A stretch of 64,000 bases of DNA from Lanius collurio (taxonomy: Eukaryota; Chordata; Aves; Passeriformes; Laniidae): contig JACBWW010000003.1 of assembly GCA_020086605.1 (NCBI GenBank), forward strand, positions 51,466,251 to 51,530,250. The letters are read 5' to 3'. The notes beneath the pieces are model-generated. The model was not told the origin of the DNA. It did not search any database and worked only from the letters and a program-made list of their open reading frames with translations. Shown in pieces: positions 38,301 through 52,311 of the stretch (within the stretch, counting starts at the first letter, position 1; the number at the start of each line of letters is the position of its first letter). A program made the translations under genes and the position numbers.

Positions 38301-41239
38301 CTACATCATTGTCACTGAGATACTTCTGGAATATTTTCAATAATCTTTATTTTCTAGAGTAAATAATAATCTTAATAATAAATTTATTAAAAACATTAAT
38401 TTCTTCAGTAGCAAACTCCAAATAATATTTTCCTTCTACCAACATTTTCCATTTATTCCTAGTGTTTATTCCCCAGATGATTACAGTCCTTTATCTTCCT
38501 TTTTCTTTGCCCTTTTCTGCTTACCAAATTGCTTTTTTTGTCCTTCTCACCCTCCTCTCCTTGTGGCACTGATGCATACAAGAATAATTTTTTGAGATTA
38601 CATGAATCTGATTAATAACTGATCATGGCTTCAGGAAACACAATTCAGATTAAACCAACAGGAATCTACCTCTAACAATGATTCATTCACCATAAATTGT
38701 CAACAATATCTAGCAGAGGTAAGTCTGAATGGGCCAGCTCTAAGGGTGGGGCCAGGATTATTTTTTTTTTGGCTTGTGAGAGGAACTAAAAATCATTGAA
38801 AATATTATGTTCTCCTTGTTATTCGAAGTGAAACAGTGAATCAATTCTATGAGGCAGCACAGTAAAACTGAGCCACTGGTTACGGAAAGTGCTTTGAAAT
38901 CTTCTGCCAAGCCCTTATTAAATCACCAGTAACTGCAAGAGGTAAGCATTCAGTACTTCCTCTCAGTGTTAGTTAAGTAAAAGTTTGTAATCTGTTTAAA
39001 TTTATCTGTCCTCTGTCTATGGAGGCAAAATAATCAAAAGCATTAGGAAAATTTGAAATGTTTAATTTTCCTATGAGAAAAACTTTTGAATTTGTTAAGA
39101 TTTTACCATCCATATCTTAACAAGTCTCATTCTTTAAAAGTCTTTTTAAGAATAAGGCCTATGTTCTCTCCTTTTCCCTGTGATTCTGGAGGAGCCCTCT
39201 ACAAGCATCCCCCTTCATTTGAGTAGAGGTTGATAAGATAATGCATTATTTGAAATAAGTAGATAGATATCCTAGTGAGGACTACTAGTGATATTCCCTT
39301 TTAATACTAATGTTTACTATTTCAAGTGCTGCTGAGTCAGTAAAGTGAATGACTCACTGACTTTTTCACATTATATTTTAATTTTGTTTGCCTTAGATGT
39401 ATCTACTTGAATGTGTTTAGTAAATGAAAACCAAACAAAACCCTGAGATTCAAAGTAATTTATATGTCAGAAATGTCAGCTGACTGAACAGTTTCTGAAC
39501 AAATGGAAGAGAGGCCAATGCCATAATCCTTTTACACCCATGTGGCATTTACTGGCACCAACTTGAATGGCACTTCAGTATGAAATGTTGAATTAATAGC
39601 TATTACTTAGCCCAAGTAAAGCTTAGAGTATAAAATCCTCTGTTAAAAGATGAAAATAGCAAGGGAAAAAACAACTAGCTGCCACAAAGGGCTGAACCTT
39701 TTACAGTCAAGATATGGTTTGACATGGATTCCTTAACTAGTTCCACTGCTGCCATTTAAAGCTGCCCTGCCCCTTTGTTTGCACTGATACAATTATCTGT
39801 GGGGAAGGATCGAGTTAAAAATTATCACTTGTTTCACTTTTTTCTTTCCCTCAAAGTTATTTTTATGCAGATCAGTTCCTTCACCTGGCATTTCTGGAGC
39901 TCCCCAAAATTCCTACTAACGCAGCTGGTGCTACAAAGGGAAGGTCATGTGCAGTATTTGGAGGCTCCTTCCCACTTGAAACGTGCCCAGGAGAAATCCA
40001 TGTCAAGTCATGGCCTTATCTATAACCAAGGTAGGAAAAATAGCTATAAATAATAAATAAATTAAAATTTTAAAAGAATAACAAAGTAATAAATTTCTGA
40101 GTTACTTAAATTAACCCACTAGCTTTGGAAAATGAAATACCTTGCACATAGGATGTACAGGGGAAAAAAAATCAATTTTTACTCATGCAATTTTATGCAT
40201 TGTTACTTTAACATGTTAACCAAGTTTAAAAATATCTTAAAATCCATATAAATTAATCTTTTCTTTTTATGCCAGTTTAAATGACAAAGGTTCCTGAAAA
40301 TAAAATTCTTAGATTGATGATTTAATTGTCCTTGAACATAAACTTAGTAACTTAACTTTAATCATCCTTTTTTTGAAAATTATGGCTTTTGCCTTAAAAA
40401 TTTGCATTATCATTTGTTATCCTTTGTTGATTTAGTCCCCTTTTCTAACTTTTCTTCATTGTTCTTTTACAGTATAAATGATGGAAAGGGACAGTACCCT
40501 ATGAAGAAGTCTGGACATACAACTTCTGACTGTAAGAATTAGAGAGATGATTTTCTATATATTTCACATTTTTGAAGATTGCAAGCCATAATATGCATCA
40601 TTAAAATTTGATGCAATTACTCCTTTAAAACTAGAATCACAGAATTCTAGGTTTATTGGGTACCTTTGTGAAGCAAGTTTGCTTAACAAAATAAAAGCTG
40701 TTGAACTACAGTTCAGCCTGACAGAAATAGCAGTCAGCCTAAAGTGCTCAGTAATATAAAGCAGATCCACATCTTTATATTATGCAACATAATTTTGATT
40801 TCACAATGTGCCAAAAGTTGTTAAAATTGTATTGTAAATGTTACAATACCCAAAATATAATTGGAGAGGAATCAAACATTGTTTTATGCAATAAATAATC
40901 AGTCCTTTATTTGGGTGCCAGTTTATTAAGTGTCAAGAGGCATCTTACCGCTAACTTGTAATCATATGGAAAAAAAAATACTCCCATCACCTTGTTGCCT
41001 CTTATTATACCATCATTCAGTTGGAAGGTATTCACAAAATACCTGTCTGGAAGATGTGTACATGGGTTATGAAGTAACTAATAAAAAACTGTATCATCTT
41101 AAACTTTTATAATATATAATGTTAATATTGACTATCATATATATGTTATATGTATAATAATATAATGGTGACTGTCGTGTGGGATATAAATCAATCTACA
41201 CTTACAGAGCAAAAGAATAAATGTTTTAATTTGGAACTA
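35301..41239. other. Unannotated A+T-rich DNA
   Basis: About 6 kb with no recognised dispersed repeat or exon. It contains the 18-bp tandem duplication at 38207-38242. Frames at 35970-36212, 38063-38266 (minus), 39775-40053 and 40564-40770 (minus) carry no domain that I know. Confidence 0.6.
38207..38242. repeat. Two exact 18-bp tandem copies
   Basis: AAATTGAAGTTTATTATT occurs twice in direct succession, followed by a further AAAT. Confidence 0.95.
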
Positions 41240-41356
41240 GATTTCACTTGATGGGGCTCTGAGCAATCTATCTTATGGATTATGTCCCTGGTTATTGCAG
41301 GGGCATGGGACTAAATGACCTTCAAATGTCTTTTAAAACTCAGACTACTCTATGAT
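41240..41356 (+). mobile_element. CR1 LINE 3'-end fragment
   Basis: A diverged last 115 bp of CR1: GATGGGGCTCTGAGCAATCT, TGCAGGGGCATGGGACTAAA, TGACCTTCAAATGTC and a CTCTATGATTCA tail. Its divergence exceeds that of the copy at 24968. Confidence 0.85.
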
Positions 41357-42569
41357 TCAAACTACTCAAGATTCAAAGCCTTAACTTGCTTCCTCTAGAG
41401 CACTCTGCCACAGAGCAAGCCTAAAAAACTGAGTATATGAGATCTAAGCTAATTTACGGGGTGAAGTGAGGTACCTTCACACAGGGTAAAAGTCTTTTTG
41501 CTGTTCCTTGAAGGAAATTTTTCAAGCACTGTATTCCATTGTTGATGAAAATTTGATGTTTGTTTAGATGTTTATGCTTGAAGGCTCAGTTAGTGCCCAC
41601 ATTTTCAAAGCCTCTTGCTAACATTTTACACTTGTCATTTTCTGCATTTCATTTTATTCTAAAAAAAACCCTTAATTGCTGTGAAGATTTTTTTAATAGA
41701 AATTTATAAAAGTTATTATAACAAGGAGTATAATAATAGCAGTACATTCAGCTAGAGCTAGATTGAGTTAGGTAGTGTTCAACCTAATTGTCGCAGTGAA
41801 AAAAGAAAGTTTCACCCCTAGGCAGGACAAGATCAATCTGGGCAATTTTTACCCTGATGCCCTGAAGAGTTAACTTAGACATTGTGGACAGCAATACTAT
41901 ATTTTCAGGGCTGAATTAGCTCCAAATGGTTTACAATTCATCTACCTGTGCAAACAGTAGGTACTTTGTGCAGGAGAATCTAAGATAGTCTGGAAGAAAT
42001 AAAGATTTCCTAATTTTTAGTTAGGATTACTTTACATATTTGCAGTGAGTTCAAATTACAGTGAATCCAATAGTGCTTGTTGAATGCAGATACAATATTG
42101 TCAGGTGCAGCACAAGGAAGGAAGGTCAAACACTTGATTTAACTTGTGGTCTGCTATGGTTCCAGGACCACCATGTAGTTATTACCAACAAATTTTGCAC
42201 AAGGTCCTGGTCCTAGCACAAGCCATGCATGCATGGAAAGAGCAGCTGGAGAACCTTGCATCCATGAAGTGCTTTGAGTGACTCTGTGGCTTCAGCACCC
42301 ACTCCACTGCCAATGAAACTGTTCTGAGCACATCAGTGGCGTCCTTGGGTGCATGGTGCAGGACTACAAGCATGGATACAAGCAAATTGCCACCAAAAAC
42401 ATCTCTCTAACACACAAGTTGTATAACGTAGATGTACCCATTCATGCCTTTGGATTTTGTGTTGGACATTATTCTATGAGAATAAAATGATTTCTGCTTT
42501 TTTTGGTCCTCATGCTGTGAAAAAGCCAGCATTTTCGGAAAAGCATTTTCCCCACAAAAGGATCAATAC
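41357..42569. other. Unannotated DNA
   Basis: 41100-41165, just before this interval, is TA-rich. 42090-42480 is richer in G+C than its neighbours and ends in an ATAAAATG-containing stretch at about 42480. A stop-containing translation there gave no recognisable protein. It might be an old CR1 upstream part, since a CR1 follows directly, or an unrelated remnant. Confidence 0.5.
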
Positions 42570-43370
42570 AGGGTCTAATTCTATTCAAAATCTTTGTGAA
42601 ATATCTGGATTACAGGACTGTATGCCTCCTCAAAAAGCCTGCAGGCTGCATCAGATTGGGGGGAGAGGTAGATACACTGCAAAGACAAGCCACTGCATGG
42701 AGACACTGCAATGGGCGGGAAGCTTGGACCATAAATAATTGTATGAGGTTTAACAACAGTAAATGGAAAGTACTGCACAGGGGAATAGTTCCCAAAAGAA
42801 ATACAGGTTGAGGTATAGTTCTGCTGAAGTGCCTCTGTGGACAGGAAAATGAACACTGATTAGCAGCATGGTAGGGCAGCAAGGAAGGCAAACCTGTGCT
42901 GCATCTGTAAGATAAAATCCAGCAGATAAAGGCATGTGGTTAGTCCACTCTACTTGGGCAACACCTGGAATAATGTGTATAGCTGTAGGTTCCCCCCATT
43001 CAAATAAGGAGAGAAACTGTAATACTGAGAAGGGCCCAGTGAAATGGTGGTCTTCCAACACCTAGGAAATCATTGCAGCAAAGATGAGGATATTTCCTTT
43101 GCAAGAATATATGGTGGCAGGACTACATGCATGAATTTCTTCAATGATTATGCTCCTTGGCTATAAGAAACATAATCATTTCTGTGGGAATAACAAAATC
43201 TTGCAATAAATTGCCCAGAGGAATGGTTCCATTTCTTTGCTGGAAATATTCAAGACAGTTTCGACAGAGCCATGAATAGTCTAATTTAATGCCTTCATTC
43301 AACAGAAAGGTGAACATCTGATCCCAGAGCTCCCTTCTAACCTGGACTTTTCTATGATTATGTCATCTTC
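42570..43370 (+). mobile_element. Old CR1 LINE, reverse-transcriptase end and 3' region
   Basis: A strongly decayed CR1. 42570-42660 is the last part of the palm (GGGTCTAATTCTATTCAAAA for the LGPVLFN-like block). 42715-42780 carries the RFNNSKWKVLHRG thumb block. 42870-43060 covers the end of ORF2, and 43200-43370 the 3' region with AAATTGCCCAGAGGAATGGT and a CTATGATTATG tail. The divergence indicates an early insertion, older than the copies at 12222 or 24968. Confidence 0.82.
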
Positions 43371-46063
43371 CTATGAAATTTCTTGTATATATATTCCAGT
43401 TGAAGATGATTTGAAATACAGGGTCTGAAGGAACATTGGTATTAGAGCTGTATGACTGCAAGAAGCTTTAAAGATTCAAAGAAAGAAGTCTGAAAGAAGG
43501 GATTAAAAAAAGACATCCCTTCAAAGAAGCCATCTAGAATCACTACATACAAAGTCTACAGAGGTTAATAAGAGTCTTTTCTGTGACTACAATGGGCTTT
43601 GTTTTTTTCTTTAGGTGTTCTGGCTTATTGTATTTTTTTTCCCTTTTTTTCTACCTCCACACTTTTTTTTTTCCTTGTGGAAGTCCTGTCTAAGAATGCC
43701 TAGCATTGTCCATATTAGGTCTGCACACTGGACTGGGATTTTTTTCATTTCATACATCATTTGCACTTGCTACTCTAATTCCAGGTAAAAAAGGGTGTAA
43801 ATCCTTACTGACCTGGAGAGAATAAAAAAAAAAAAAAAAAGAAGAAAAAGAAGACATTTATTGTTATACAATTGAGGAACATTAGCTATGTGCTTTAATA
43901 GCAGAACATATGTTACACAAAAGATGACTTCTATATGAATTTTAATGAATAAGTGTAAATATTTTAACATAGTTTTGAAATTATATCTGAAAAATCAGAG
44001 AATATGTCAACATAACTATGCATGATAATATATTAGCAAGTGTGATTAGTTCTAATTTAATAGGCACCAACAAAAATGCCACAAGCCAAAGGATTCGAAT
44101 TTGTAAGGAGCTCTGTGTTAAAAGAAATGGAAAGAGGGAAGGGAAATTCTTTAAAATGCTCTGCTTTAAAGACCAACAAAACCTCTTCCTGTTCAGTGAA
44201 GCTGTCTGTGAATGTAAGGATGGCTTGAGACTCTATCTAGCATGTTAATCAAAAGACCATCTTTAGGAATAATAAGATACCTTTTTTAGCATATACAGCA
44301 GATTACCCATTCAATAGCTCAGTGCTATCATCAATGTACAATTTACTAAGGAGATACAAAATTTGGGCTGTATGTTTGGGAATCTGGATCTGCAATTTCT
44401 AAATATGCAGAAGACCCTAAAATCAACAGTTTTGGATCATTTACTAGCTTGGTACTTAACACAAATCTAGAGACAAATACCTATCTAGGCTTCATTGGTA
44501 TTTAGGAACAAGAGACAAGCACATTTAACCTTTCTGTGATATATCCCAGCCGGGTGTCTTAATTGACCACAGAGGCATCCTAAGTACCAAACTCTTTAAA
44601 AGGCTAACATTAGTTGCAGTCAATTATCTCCTGAAGGTAAACTGGATGTGTTAAATGTACAAAAAATTGAAATGGTTGAAACAAATGGTTTTGAGCCTTA
44701 TACAAACTCACTAAAGAAACTGAGAATACTTTCATTGACTTCAAATTATTTAAATGTATCTATTAAATAGATGCCCTTATGGAAAGGTGATGGTATAGTG
44801 CTAGAGGTAGAATATACCTCTGATAGTAGAAGAGAGAAGGGAGTTAGATTCCTCATGCCTTCACATTCTGCAGATTTTTGTAGGAAAAAGAAATAGATAT
44901 TTTTGTATGAAAGTTATTGTATTTTTTTATTTCTTTAAAATACACAATGAAAAAACCTAATGTTGAGATTGGATAATTTTCCATAAAACTGATTTCCTTA
45001 GTGAAAGGACTGTTGTTTTTCTAGTTAATATAGAATCAACCTTTAGTGCAGAAGACATAAAAGTAATTGGATAAAGACACAAAATATATCAGTGCACACC
45101 CATAGAAAATCAAGTAATAATGTGCAGATTTGGACATTTGGTGGGTGGTTTCCTTTCATATATGACAATACTGAAACTATCATATATTACATTTAAATGC
45201 AACAATCTATATTACGAATGACAAATGCTAAAATCTCTATATTAATTATATTTTGCATTCATAAAATATAAATTTAAAAAGAGATTTGATATGAATTCAA
45301 TTTACTGCTTGGGAATAATAATAATTTGTAATGACATAACACTGAGGGATTTATATTTTTGAGGATACTACACTGAAGAAGAATAACTTTATTCTTCTAT
45401 TATTTCTTTCTGCAAATATAGAAAGTCATAGAGAGAAGAGATTGAGAATAACGACAGTAAAATCACATTAACTGAATAAGTCTAGCCTGTTTTCTATTAA
45501 ATTTACATCTGATGCTTATAATGTGACCATAAGATTTCTATGAAGTAAAAAGGAGCAGAGCTAAAAAACTTCAATTGTTTTTTGGTTTTTAGTTTACAGG
45601 ATGCACCAGAGTTAAAATGAATGAAAAATGTTCATGGTTAATATTACACTGACATCTGGGTCCCTCTGTAGCTCCTGAGCCTGTTATGTGAATTCCAGAA
45701 GACTTCATTTCCAACTTGGTTGTACTGCTTATAGTGTATTAATGTGTGAAAACTCAGTGAGCCAGCTCCCAGGCAGAGTAATTTTAACTAGCAATAGATT
45801 GCAATCTTCAAATGAAAAACTGTGCAGAATTTAAAATATTTTTTAATAAAATATTTGCTGCATATTTTATTGCATCCATTTTCTGATGGAAATGAAATTT
45901 GCCATTTTTTATTTCAACTGGATGGGATAATTTTTCTTCTAAATAGCTTTTATTTATACATGCAAGATTTTGCCAGTGTCTTAAAACTTACTTTATTTAT
46001 TGTTTTTCTCATTGAATTTCAAAAGACTTTACATTTATGCATTAGAAACTTCCTGCTAAAATC
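43371..46063. other. Unannotated A+T-rich DNA
   Basis: No recognised feature except a poly(A) run at about 43827-43844 followed by GAAGAAAAAGAAG. The minus-strand poly-Phe frame at 43770-43970 comes from this run. Confidence 0.6.
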
Positions 46064-46290
46064 AACGAATCGCAGAATGGGTAAGGCTGGAAGGGTCCAC
46101 AGTGAGTCATCTGGTCCAACCTCCCTGCACATGCAGGGTCATCCCAGAGCACACTGCACATGACTGTATCTGAATGGCTCTTGAATATCTCCAGTGAGGG
46201 AGACTCCACAAGCTCTCTGGGCAAATATGATTTCTTGTTGCAAAGATTTGAGTACCTCAGAGTCAGTTTTCAGTTCTTCTTGAAGTATTC
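46064..46290 (-). mobile_element. CR1 LINE 3'-end fragment, minus strand
   Basis: The plus strand reads the CR1 3' end in reverse complement: CGAATCGCAGAATGGGTAAG, CTGGTCCAACCTCCCTGCAC, TCTTGAATATCTCCAGTGAG and GGAGACTCCACAAGCTCTCT. This is the usual 3' UTR block. It fades after about 46240 and is 5'-truncated on its own strand. A frame at 45822-46163 that runs into it is not a gene. Confidence 0.9.
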
Positions 46291-49200
46291 ATATCAAACC
46301 CCCAGAGCATAATATGTATTTTAATTCCTCTAACAATTATTGTTTTCCAGCTCTTGTCTTTGGCAAAGAAAATTATTTTTAATCCAAAGCAAGATTGACA
46401 GTAGTTTCCAGCTGAGCTATAGCTCAGCTACTTGCAGCATTGCTCCTTTTCTCATTTTCCTTTGCAATGGGGGAACCTTTCTGGGGAAGTGTTTGACTTC
46501 TAAATTTATCAGACTACCAGAGGTAAGGTGCTATTAGTGTTCACTGGGACTGAAAACAGTCAGAACATCTATGTAGTAATTAATGTAAATATATATATAC
46601 AATGACAAAGCTATAAGCATCTTTATGAATTTATAGATAAAGCAGCTGGGCAGTCTTCTCAAGGTGGACTTGCAAGGAACACATACTTTGATTTTAATAA
46701 AAGGTAAGTGAAAATCTAAAGCGGGCAACAAAGCCTTCTAAGCAAATAAATTCATCATTAAACCTTTAGCAATCCAAGATGCATGTGACTTCCATTTCAG
46801 CTTTTTTGAATTCAGAAAAAATTTTGTAGACATGCCTTAAAGATCAGGAGCAGTAGCCTTCATGATTAGCACAGCTCGCATTGCAGATCACACCCCAAGG
46901 GGAATAGTTAATTTTTCTGGCTTAAAGCAGGGGTAATTAAACAACAGGCAAAAAGAGAATCCTTATGTTTTCTTCCATCCCATCTCTCAGATATTATTCT
47001 GAAGGGATTTTTTAATATAAAATATTCCTTTAAGGAATAACCAACTCAGATAGATAATGTGTTTCTATGTTCTGTGTTCTAAGGATGGTTTTTACTGTTT
47101 TTTAAAGCAATAATATACCTAAGCCACAAAGTCTGGTCCTGAATTTAGAGTCTGTTCAGATTTATATTTGAAGTTTAGTTGTGAAAACTGAATCAGGATC
47201 CTGCTTCAAGCTGAGTAAATTAGGATCAAGTGAACAGATTTAGACCCAGTAAAAATTCTACACCCCAAATTAATCTGAATATTATTGTTTCATACATAGA
47301 CACACACACTCTTCATGAAGATTATAGCCTAAAAGTATCTGTATGAGACCCTACCAAAAGTAAATGTCTTCACCCTGGCCAGAATTTAGAAGTTTGTTCA
47401 AGTGTTTTGGTAAATTCATCCTCCTCTTTTGTTCAGTATTAGTGAGCACATTGTGATTTTAATCAAGCCTGTCTATAAAAAAAAGTAGGCTTTCTTTCCA
47501 CATGATAATGGCAAACAGGAGTTAATAAATATGCAATGATTCCAATTTGGGTTCTGTGGATTTGTTATGACTTATAATAGACACATTATAGCTATTTCTT
47601 GATTTAACTAATGTACAGACATTTGAGTATATAAGACTGTGAACTAACCATATCTCTGTTCTCAAGTTTTAAAGAACAACTATTCCCATTGATGGGTCCA
47701 CTGGAAGAATGGCCAAGAGAGTTTTGTTTGCCTAAATAATTTAGTGAAATCACAGATGTACAGAGCTTCAGAGAGAAAGAAACCCCTGTCTTCTCTTTAT
47801 GGGAGAGGAGCATAAAATAGAGGAGCTATCAAGAGAGCTTCATTGGTGCAAGTTTTTGACCAGGAATTCCTCTCATATTTGAAAGCATGAATACCTTTTG
47901 CAAACTTAAATTTTTTTCATGCAGGCAGTCTGATGTGGAAAAAAAAGTGGAGTGGAAAGGACTGTAAGAGATAACCTTGATAGCAATAGTACAGCTAATG
48001 TATCACAGAAACTTGGAATCTGGGCAGTTAGATGGGTCAGTGAAATTAAGCAAACTCTCATTTTATCTTTTCTTTCAAGCATTACCTGAAATTGAAATTA
48101 TAACGTGTTGAAGACAGAGAATGATGACAGCACTCTCAAGAGACCTGAAACAGCTTGACTGAATATTCCTCATTTGGGAACTAAACATCAAACTCTGATA
48201 TGTGAACAATTTTCTGGATGGAAGAGAGGCAAATGGTCTGGTATTGGATGGTTTCTCTACTAGATAAAAACTGCTGGGGAACCAAGGTAACAGTTTTCTG
48301 ATCATCTCCCTCTCCAAGATACCAGAACTATTTTGTTATGGATCCACATGCAATAATAATGTGCTTTATTTTCTAATAATAGATTTTCCATGTTTCACAT
48401 ACAGAATCAGAATTTACTTCACCTGATTTTAAAAACAAAATTAAGAATCTATGGAAATATCCCTAAAGGCTAACTGTAGCACAGTGACTTTAATCTCTCT
48501 CTGATTCCTCTATCATTAATGAAGACAACTAGGCATTTATCCTAAGGGACAGTACACCACTGAGGATACAAGGAAGATTTAGTTAATGATTTGAAAAATT
48601 GTGTCTGGATATCAAGTTAATAATATTAGTTCTAAGGTGAAAATCTGCCGATTTAAACTTAATTTTTTATTTCACTGACCATTTGATCAAAGCTGTGAAG
48701 TAATATGGTAGGATAATAATTTAGAAGGAATAAAAATAAATTGTTTTAAAATTAATAACAGTTTTAATTTTTTTTCCCAGTTATCCAAAATTGTCAATTG
48801 ACACTGGAAACAGATACTCCAAAGAAATGGAGAAGTTCATAAAGGGTGTGTTTATTGTATTACATTCTCATTATATCATAGTTTCTATAATCAATTTTTA
48901 AATTTTTTTAAAGATTGCTTTCTTTTGTTTCTTGTTCCTTCTTTTCCTCTATACTAAGGGAAATAGAATAAAGGACAACATGGCTTTGGAATACATTTTT
49001 GGGAGTAAATTTTACAGACTTATTGTGTGCACTTAGTTAACACTCATAGTTTCATTGCCTCTCATCAACTTTTCACTTTTCATTTTAAGATTTTCTTCCA
49101 GAATTATTCACTTAGAGTTTACTTATTAAAAAAAAAAAAAAACAAAACCAAAACAAAACAAAACCAAAACCAAAACAAACCAACAAAAATAACCTAAAAA

Positions 49201-51781
49201 AGAAACCTTGCCAAATGGAAACACTGAGGAATACTTTTTTACCATAGGAATGACAGATTAAAAATGACCTCTGGATTCATTCTAAAATCAATGTTTTTTG
49301 TTACAATAAGAGACATAATAGGTGAGATATTATCAGACTATAAAAGAGGTAATGTTAGATTACTCACATTATTAAAGTTACTCTGACATTCTGATTCCAT
49401 AAGCAGCTGCCTGTACTTGATGCTTCAAATAACAGCAAAAGACACCATAAAGCACTTGTCCACTGTTTAATGTCATAATGAGGGAAGAAAAGTCCTTTCC
49501 TGACTCTCACAAATTATCAATTTATGCCCTGAAGCATACAATTTTATTGTAATTATGTTAGCTTGCATAGTTGTAACTGTTATTAATGATCATAAAGTTG
49601 TAGCTTTGTCATGTAAATGTATTGGAGAAAGAAATAGGACAATGTAAAAGGTAACTAACCTTGACATCAGTAGAAGCTGCGGCAGCCTGGCAAACAGGTC
49701 ATTTCCTGAAGTGTTCAAAATACAGTTTTAGTTCTAAGAAGTACATATCCAATGCAGTGAGGAGGAGAAAAGAGTCCACATTCTTAAGAGTCATTATGGT
49801 TTTATGGATTGTGAGGTCATTTAAAGGTTTGCACAGAAAATGTGCAATGGCTAACATACTTTCAAATTGCCAGCAGGTTTAGGCATTGCAATTTGAATGA
49901 AGTGGGATGAACTGGCTGAATATTCTATCTGTGAAAAAACCTCCTTCATATTGGTGGGGGGGAAGAGGTTGTTTTGGGTTTGGTTTGGTTGTGTTTTGTT
50001 TTTTCATTCACATTCTTCTTTCTGGCATTCTGTTTGTTTTAGTTGTAGTTTTGGATCAAGAGGAGAGAAACAGTACTCTATGGCCTCTAAAGATCATTTT
50101 GGATGAAAACTGGGTAGTGGTATGTGGAAAAAATTTAGAAATTAAAAGCTGAAAGTTGTTTTGGAGACTATGCAAAAGGAACCTTGGAAAAGCTGAGAAA
50201 GGGCTAAATGGAAATACGTCTCCAAAATTGACAAAAAAGGATGAATTGAGGCTTTGCATTCCAATAGAAAAATTTTGGAGTCTAATCTGGACATGTCTAA
50301 ATGTCTGCTGAAACCGACATAATTAAATAGATTGTCACCAGCAAAACATTTTATACAGAAGCTACATCCTCAAAGGATTAAAATAATAAAGGAGTTTAAA
50401 CAGTTTTTTTTCCTTATTCTTTATATTCAGATTTCCCAGTATGGTTCATTATTCTTATTTTCCATCCATTTCAATATGCAAATGTACCATGTTGGAAAGA
50501 CTAAGCATATTATACAATTTAGGAATTAGAGATTTTGCATGTAACATTGTGGAAAAAGCCAACAACTGTTGATCGTTAATAGGTAGGAATGTATTATGCT
50601 CTGTGTCTTTCCATTCTAAGTTATGTTAGCACAGTTACAGTTTTCCTGCAGTCTAATTGTGACTAAGTGAATAAAATGTCAGTTGGGATAATGAAATAAA
50701 AGTAGCAAGATGGTGCTGAAAATTAACTGCCAAACTAGCAGCTACATTAGCATATTTATGTTTGTTTCAGTCTTTGACTTTAACAAGTTTGAAAAATAGC
50801 AAAGAAAAGCACTCCTGTACTCTTTGTTCCTGGGTAGACCCTGTAGGAGTAGTCTAGCAGTGCCCATTTGGAGTAGACACTTATGACTGAGGTAGCAGAT
50901 TTCTGAATATATGTTATTTCAAGAATGTTTGACATTTTGCCTGGGAAGCTGTTCTCTTGTCCTGAAAGAATAACAAGCATGTTTTTGTACCAAGGAAACA
51001 GAACCATCTTGTTTCATCTCTGTGGATAATCGAGACTACCAGCAAAAAGTAATGAAAAATTTTTTTTCACAGTGTCCAATAACTGAATGTATGACACTGT
51101 AACTACATACTAACATGTTGTTGTTTTAGAATCTGTATGTGTTACTACTGCTAAGTCTTAGTGGAATAAGAATTTATTTTGGCAAGATATATGCAACTGT
51201 TAAATCCAGAAAGCAACTAAGTTTTTACTCATATCAATACATGAGTGTAGACTAAATAGATATCAATATCACAGCAATATCACAAGATTGCTATACACAT
51301 TGTACTATTGTATTATAGTGTTACATTATATATGTTTTTACATTAATTATACATGTACAGATGTTTCTGGGCTCTGTTGTTCTCAGAGAAAATTATTAAT
51401 CTATTTGTAATAAGAATGCATGTGGCCAAATAATAGGAAGACTGTAGAAGTCATATCTGACCTTGCTTGGACTTCTCCCATCCCAAACCCAGAGTTTTTG
51501 AAAGTTCAGGAGGCTCTTAGGCTATTTATGCAAATAACTTTTTTTGATATAAAATTGCATCATACCCTAATATAGAACCTATACATGACATTGTAGGCAG
51601 AGTTGTCTGTAAATTCTCTAGAAGACTACAAAAGGCTCCAACAGAAAATGAATGGATGATTCGCAATATACTTGAGAAACTCATCTGTAAATTGATTACT
51701 CCTGTCTCATATTGCACTGCTGCCTTTGTAAACGTTATAGGAAACAGTAGCTTAGTATTTGCTCCACAGTTTTGTTGACTG
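46291..51781. other. Unannotated A+T-rich DNA
   Basis: No recognised dispersed repeat. A candidate exon at 46351-46522 is described among the findings but is not accepted as a gene. An A-rich low-complexity stretch lies at 49128-49195. Other frames (47604-47813 and 48075-48317 on minus; 49661-49882 and 49897-50152 on plus) have no recognisable domain. Confidence 0.6.
49128..49195. repeat. A-rich (AAAACC/AAAAC)n low-complexity repeat
   Basis: A run of about 15 A is followed by irregular AAAACC and AAAAC units. It may descend from a poly(A) tract, but no element upstream of it is recognisable. Confidence 0.9.
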
Positions 51782-52311
51782 TGTTTGGCTGGTAAAATGT
51801 CATGGCTTAGGAATGCTACTCCCCAGTTCAGTACTCCCACAGACACTCCCAACACCGCTCCACTGCTCGCTTGGTCGCCCCACCCCCGGGGCGGGCTGGA
51901 GAGGAAAACTGGAGGCATTAAAAGATCACCAATTTACATAAGAACAATTTCCTGGAAACAGCAGTGAGAGAAAACTGAATGATAACAGCAGCAACAATGA
52001 CAGAGGATACAAGGAAAAAAATATTCTTGCTTGCCGTAAAAGGCCCTGACAACGGACAATACCCCAGCACTCACTCCAGCTCGAAACCAGCATTAGCCAG
52101 CTGTGTCCTCTGCCCTGAAAGCAGGGCCACCACCCCGCCTCTCCCTCTACCACTCTTACTCAGCCAGAAGGAACCCCTTTTCTGTTGCAGTGACTCCCTT
52201 CCCCCTGCCCTCATCAATGACATGAGGTGGTGCAGAACAACTTCTGGGTCCTGGTCAGGCCCCCTTCTGGCTACAGCAAAAATTAACCCTGTCCTGGCTG
52301 GAACCAGGGCA
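51782..52311 (-). mobile_element. ERVL-type solo LTR, minus strand, about 530 bp
   Basis: On the minus strand it begins TGCCCTGGTTCCAGCCAGGA, then GACAGGGTTAATTTTTGCTG, and ends TTTTACCAGCCAAACA. The start resembles the LTR family at 13617 and 34119 (TG..CTGGTT, then GGGATAG/GGTTAATTT), but the body is different and more G+C-rich, so it is a related subfamily. The length is normal for a solo LTR. I could not find a clean flanking duplication. Frames on both strands here (51526-51918, 51979-52350) are not retroviral genes. Confidence 0.75.
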
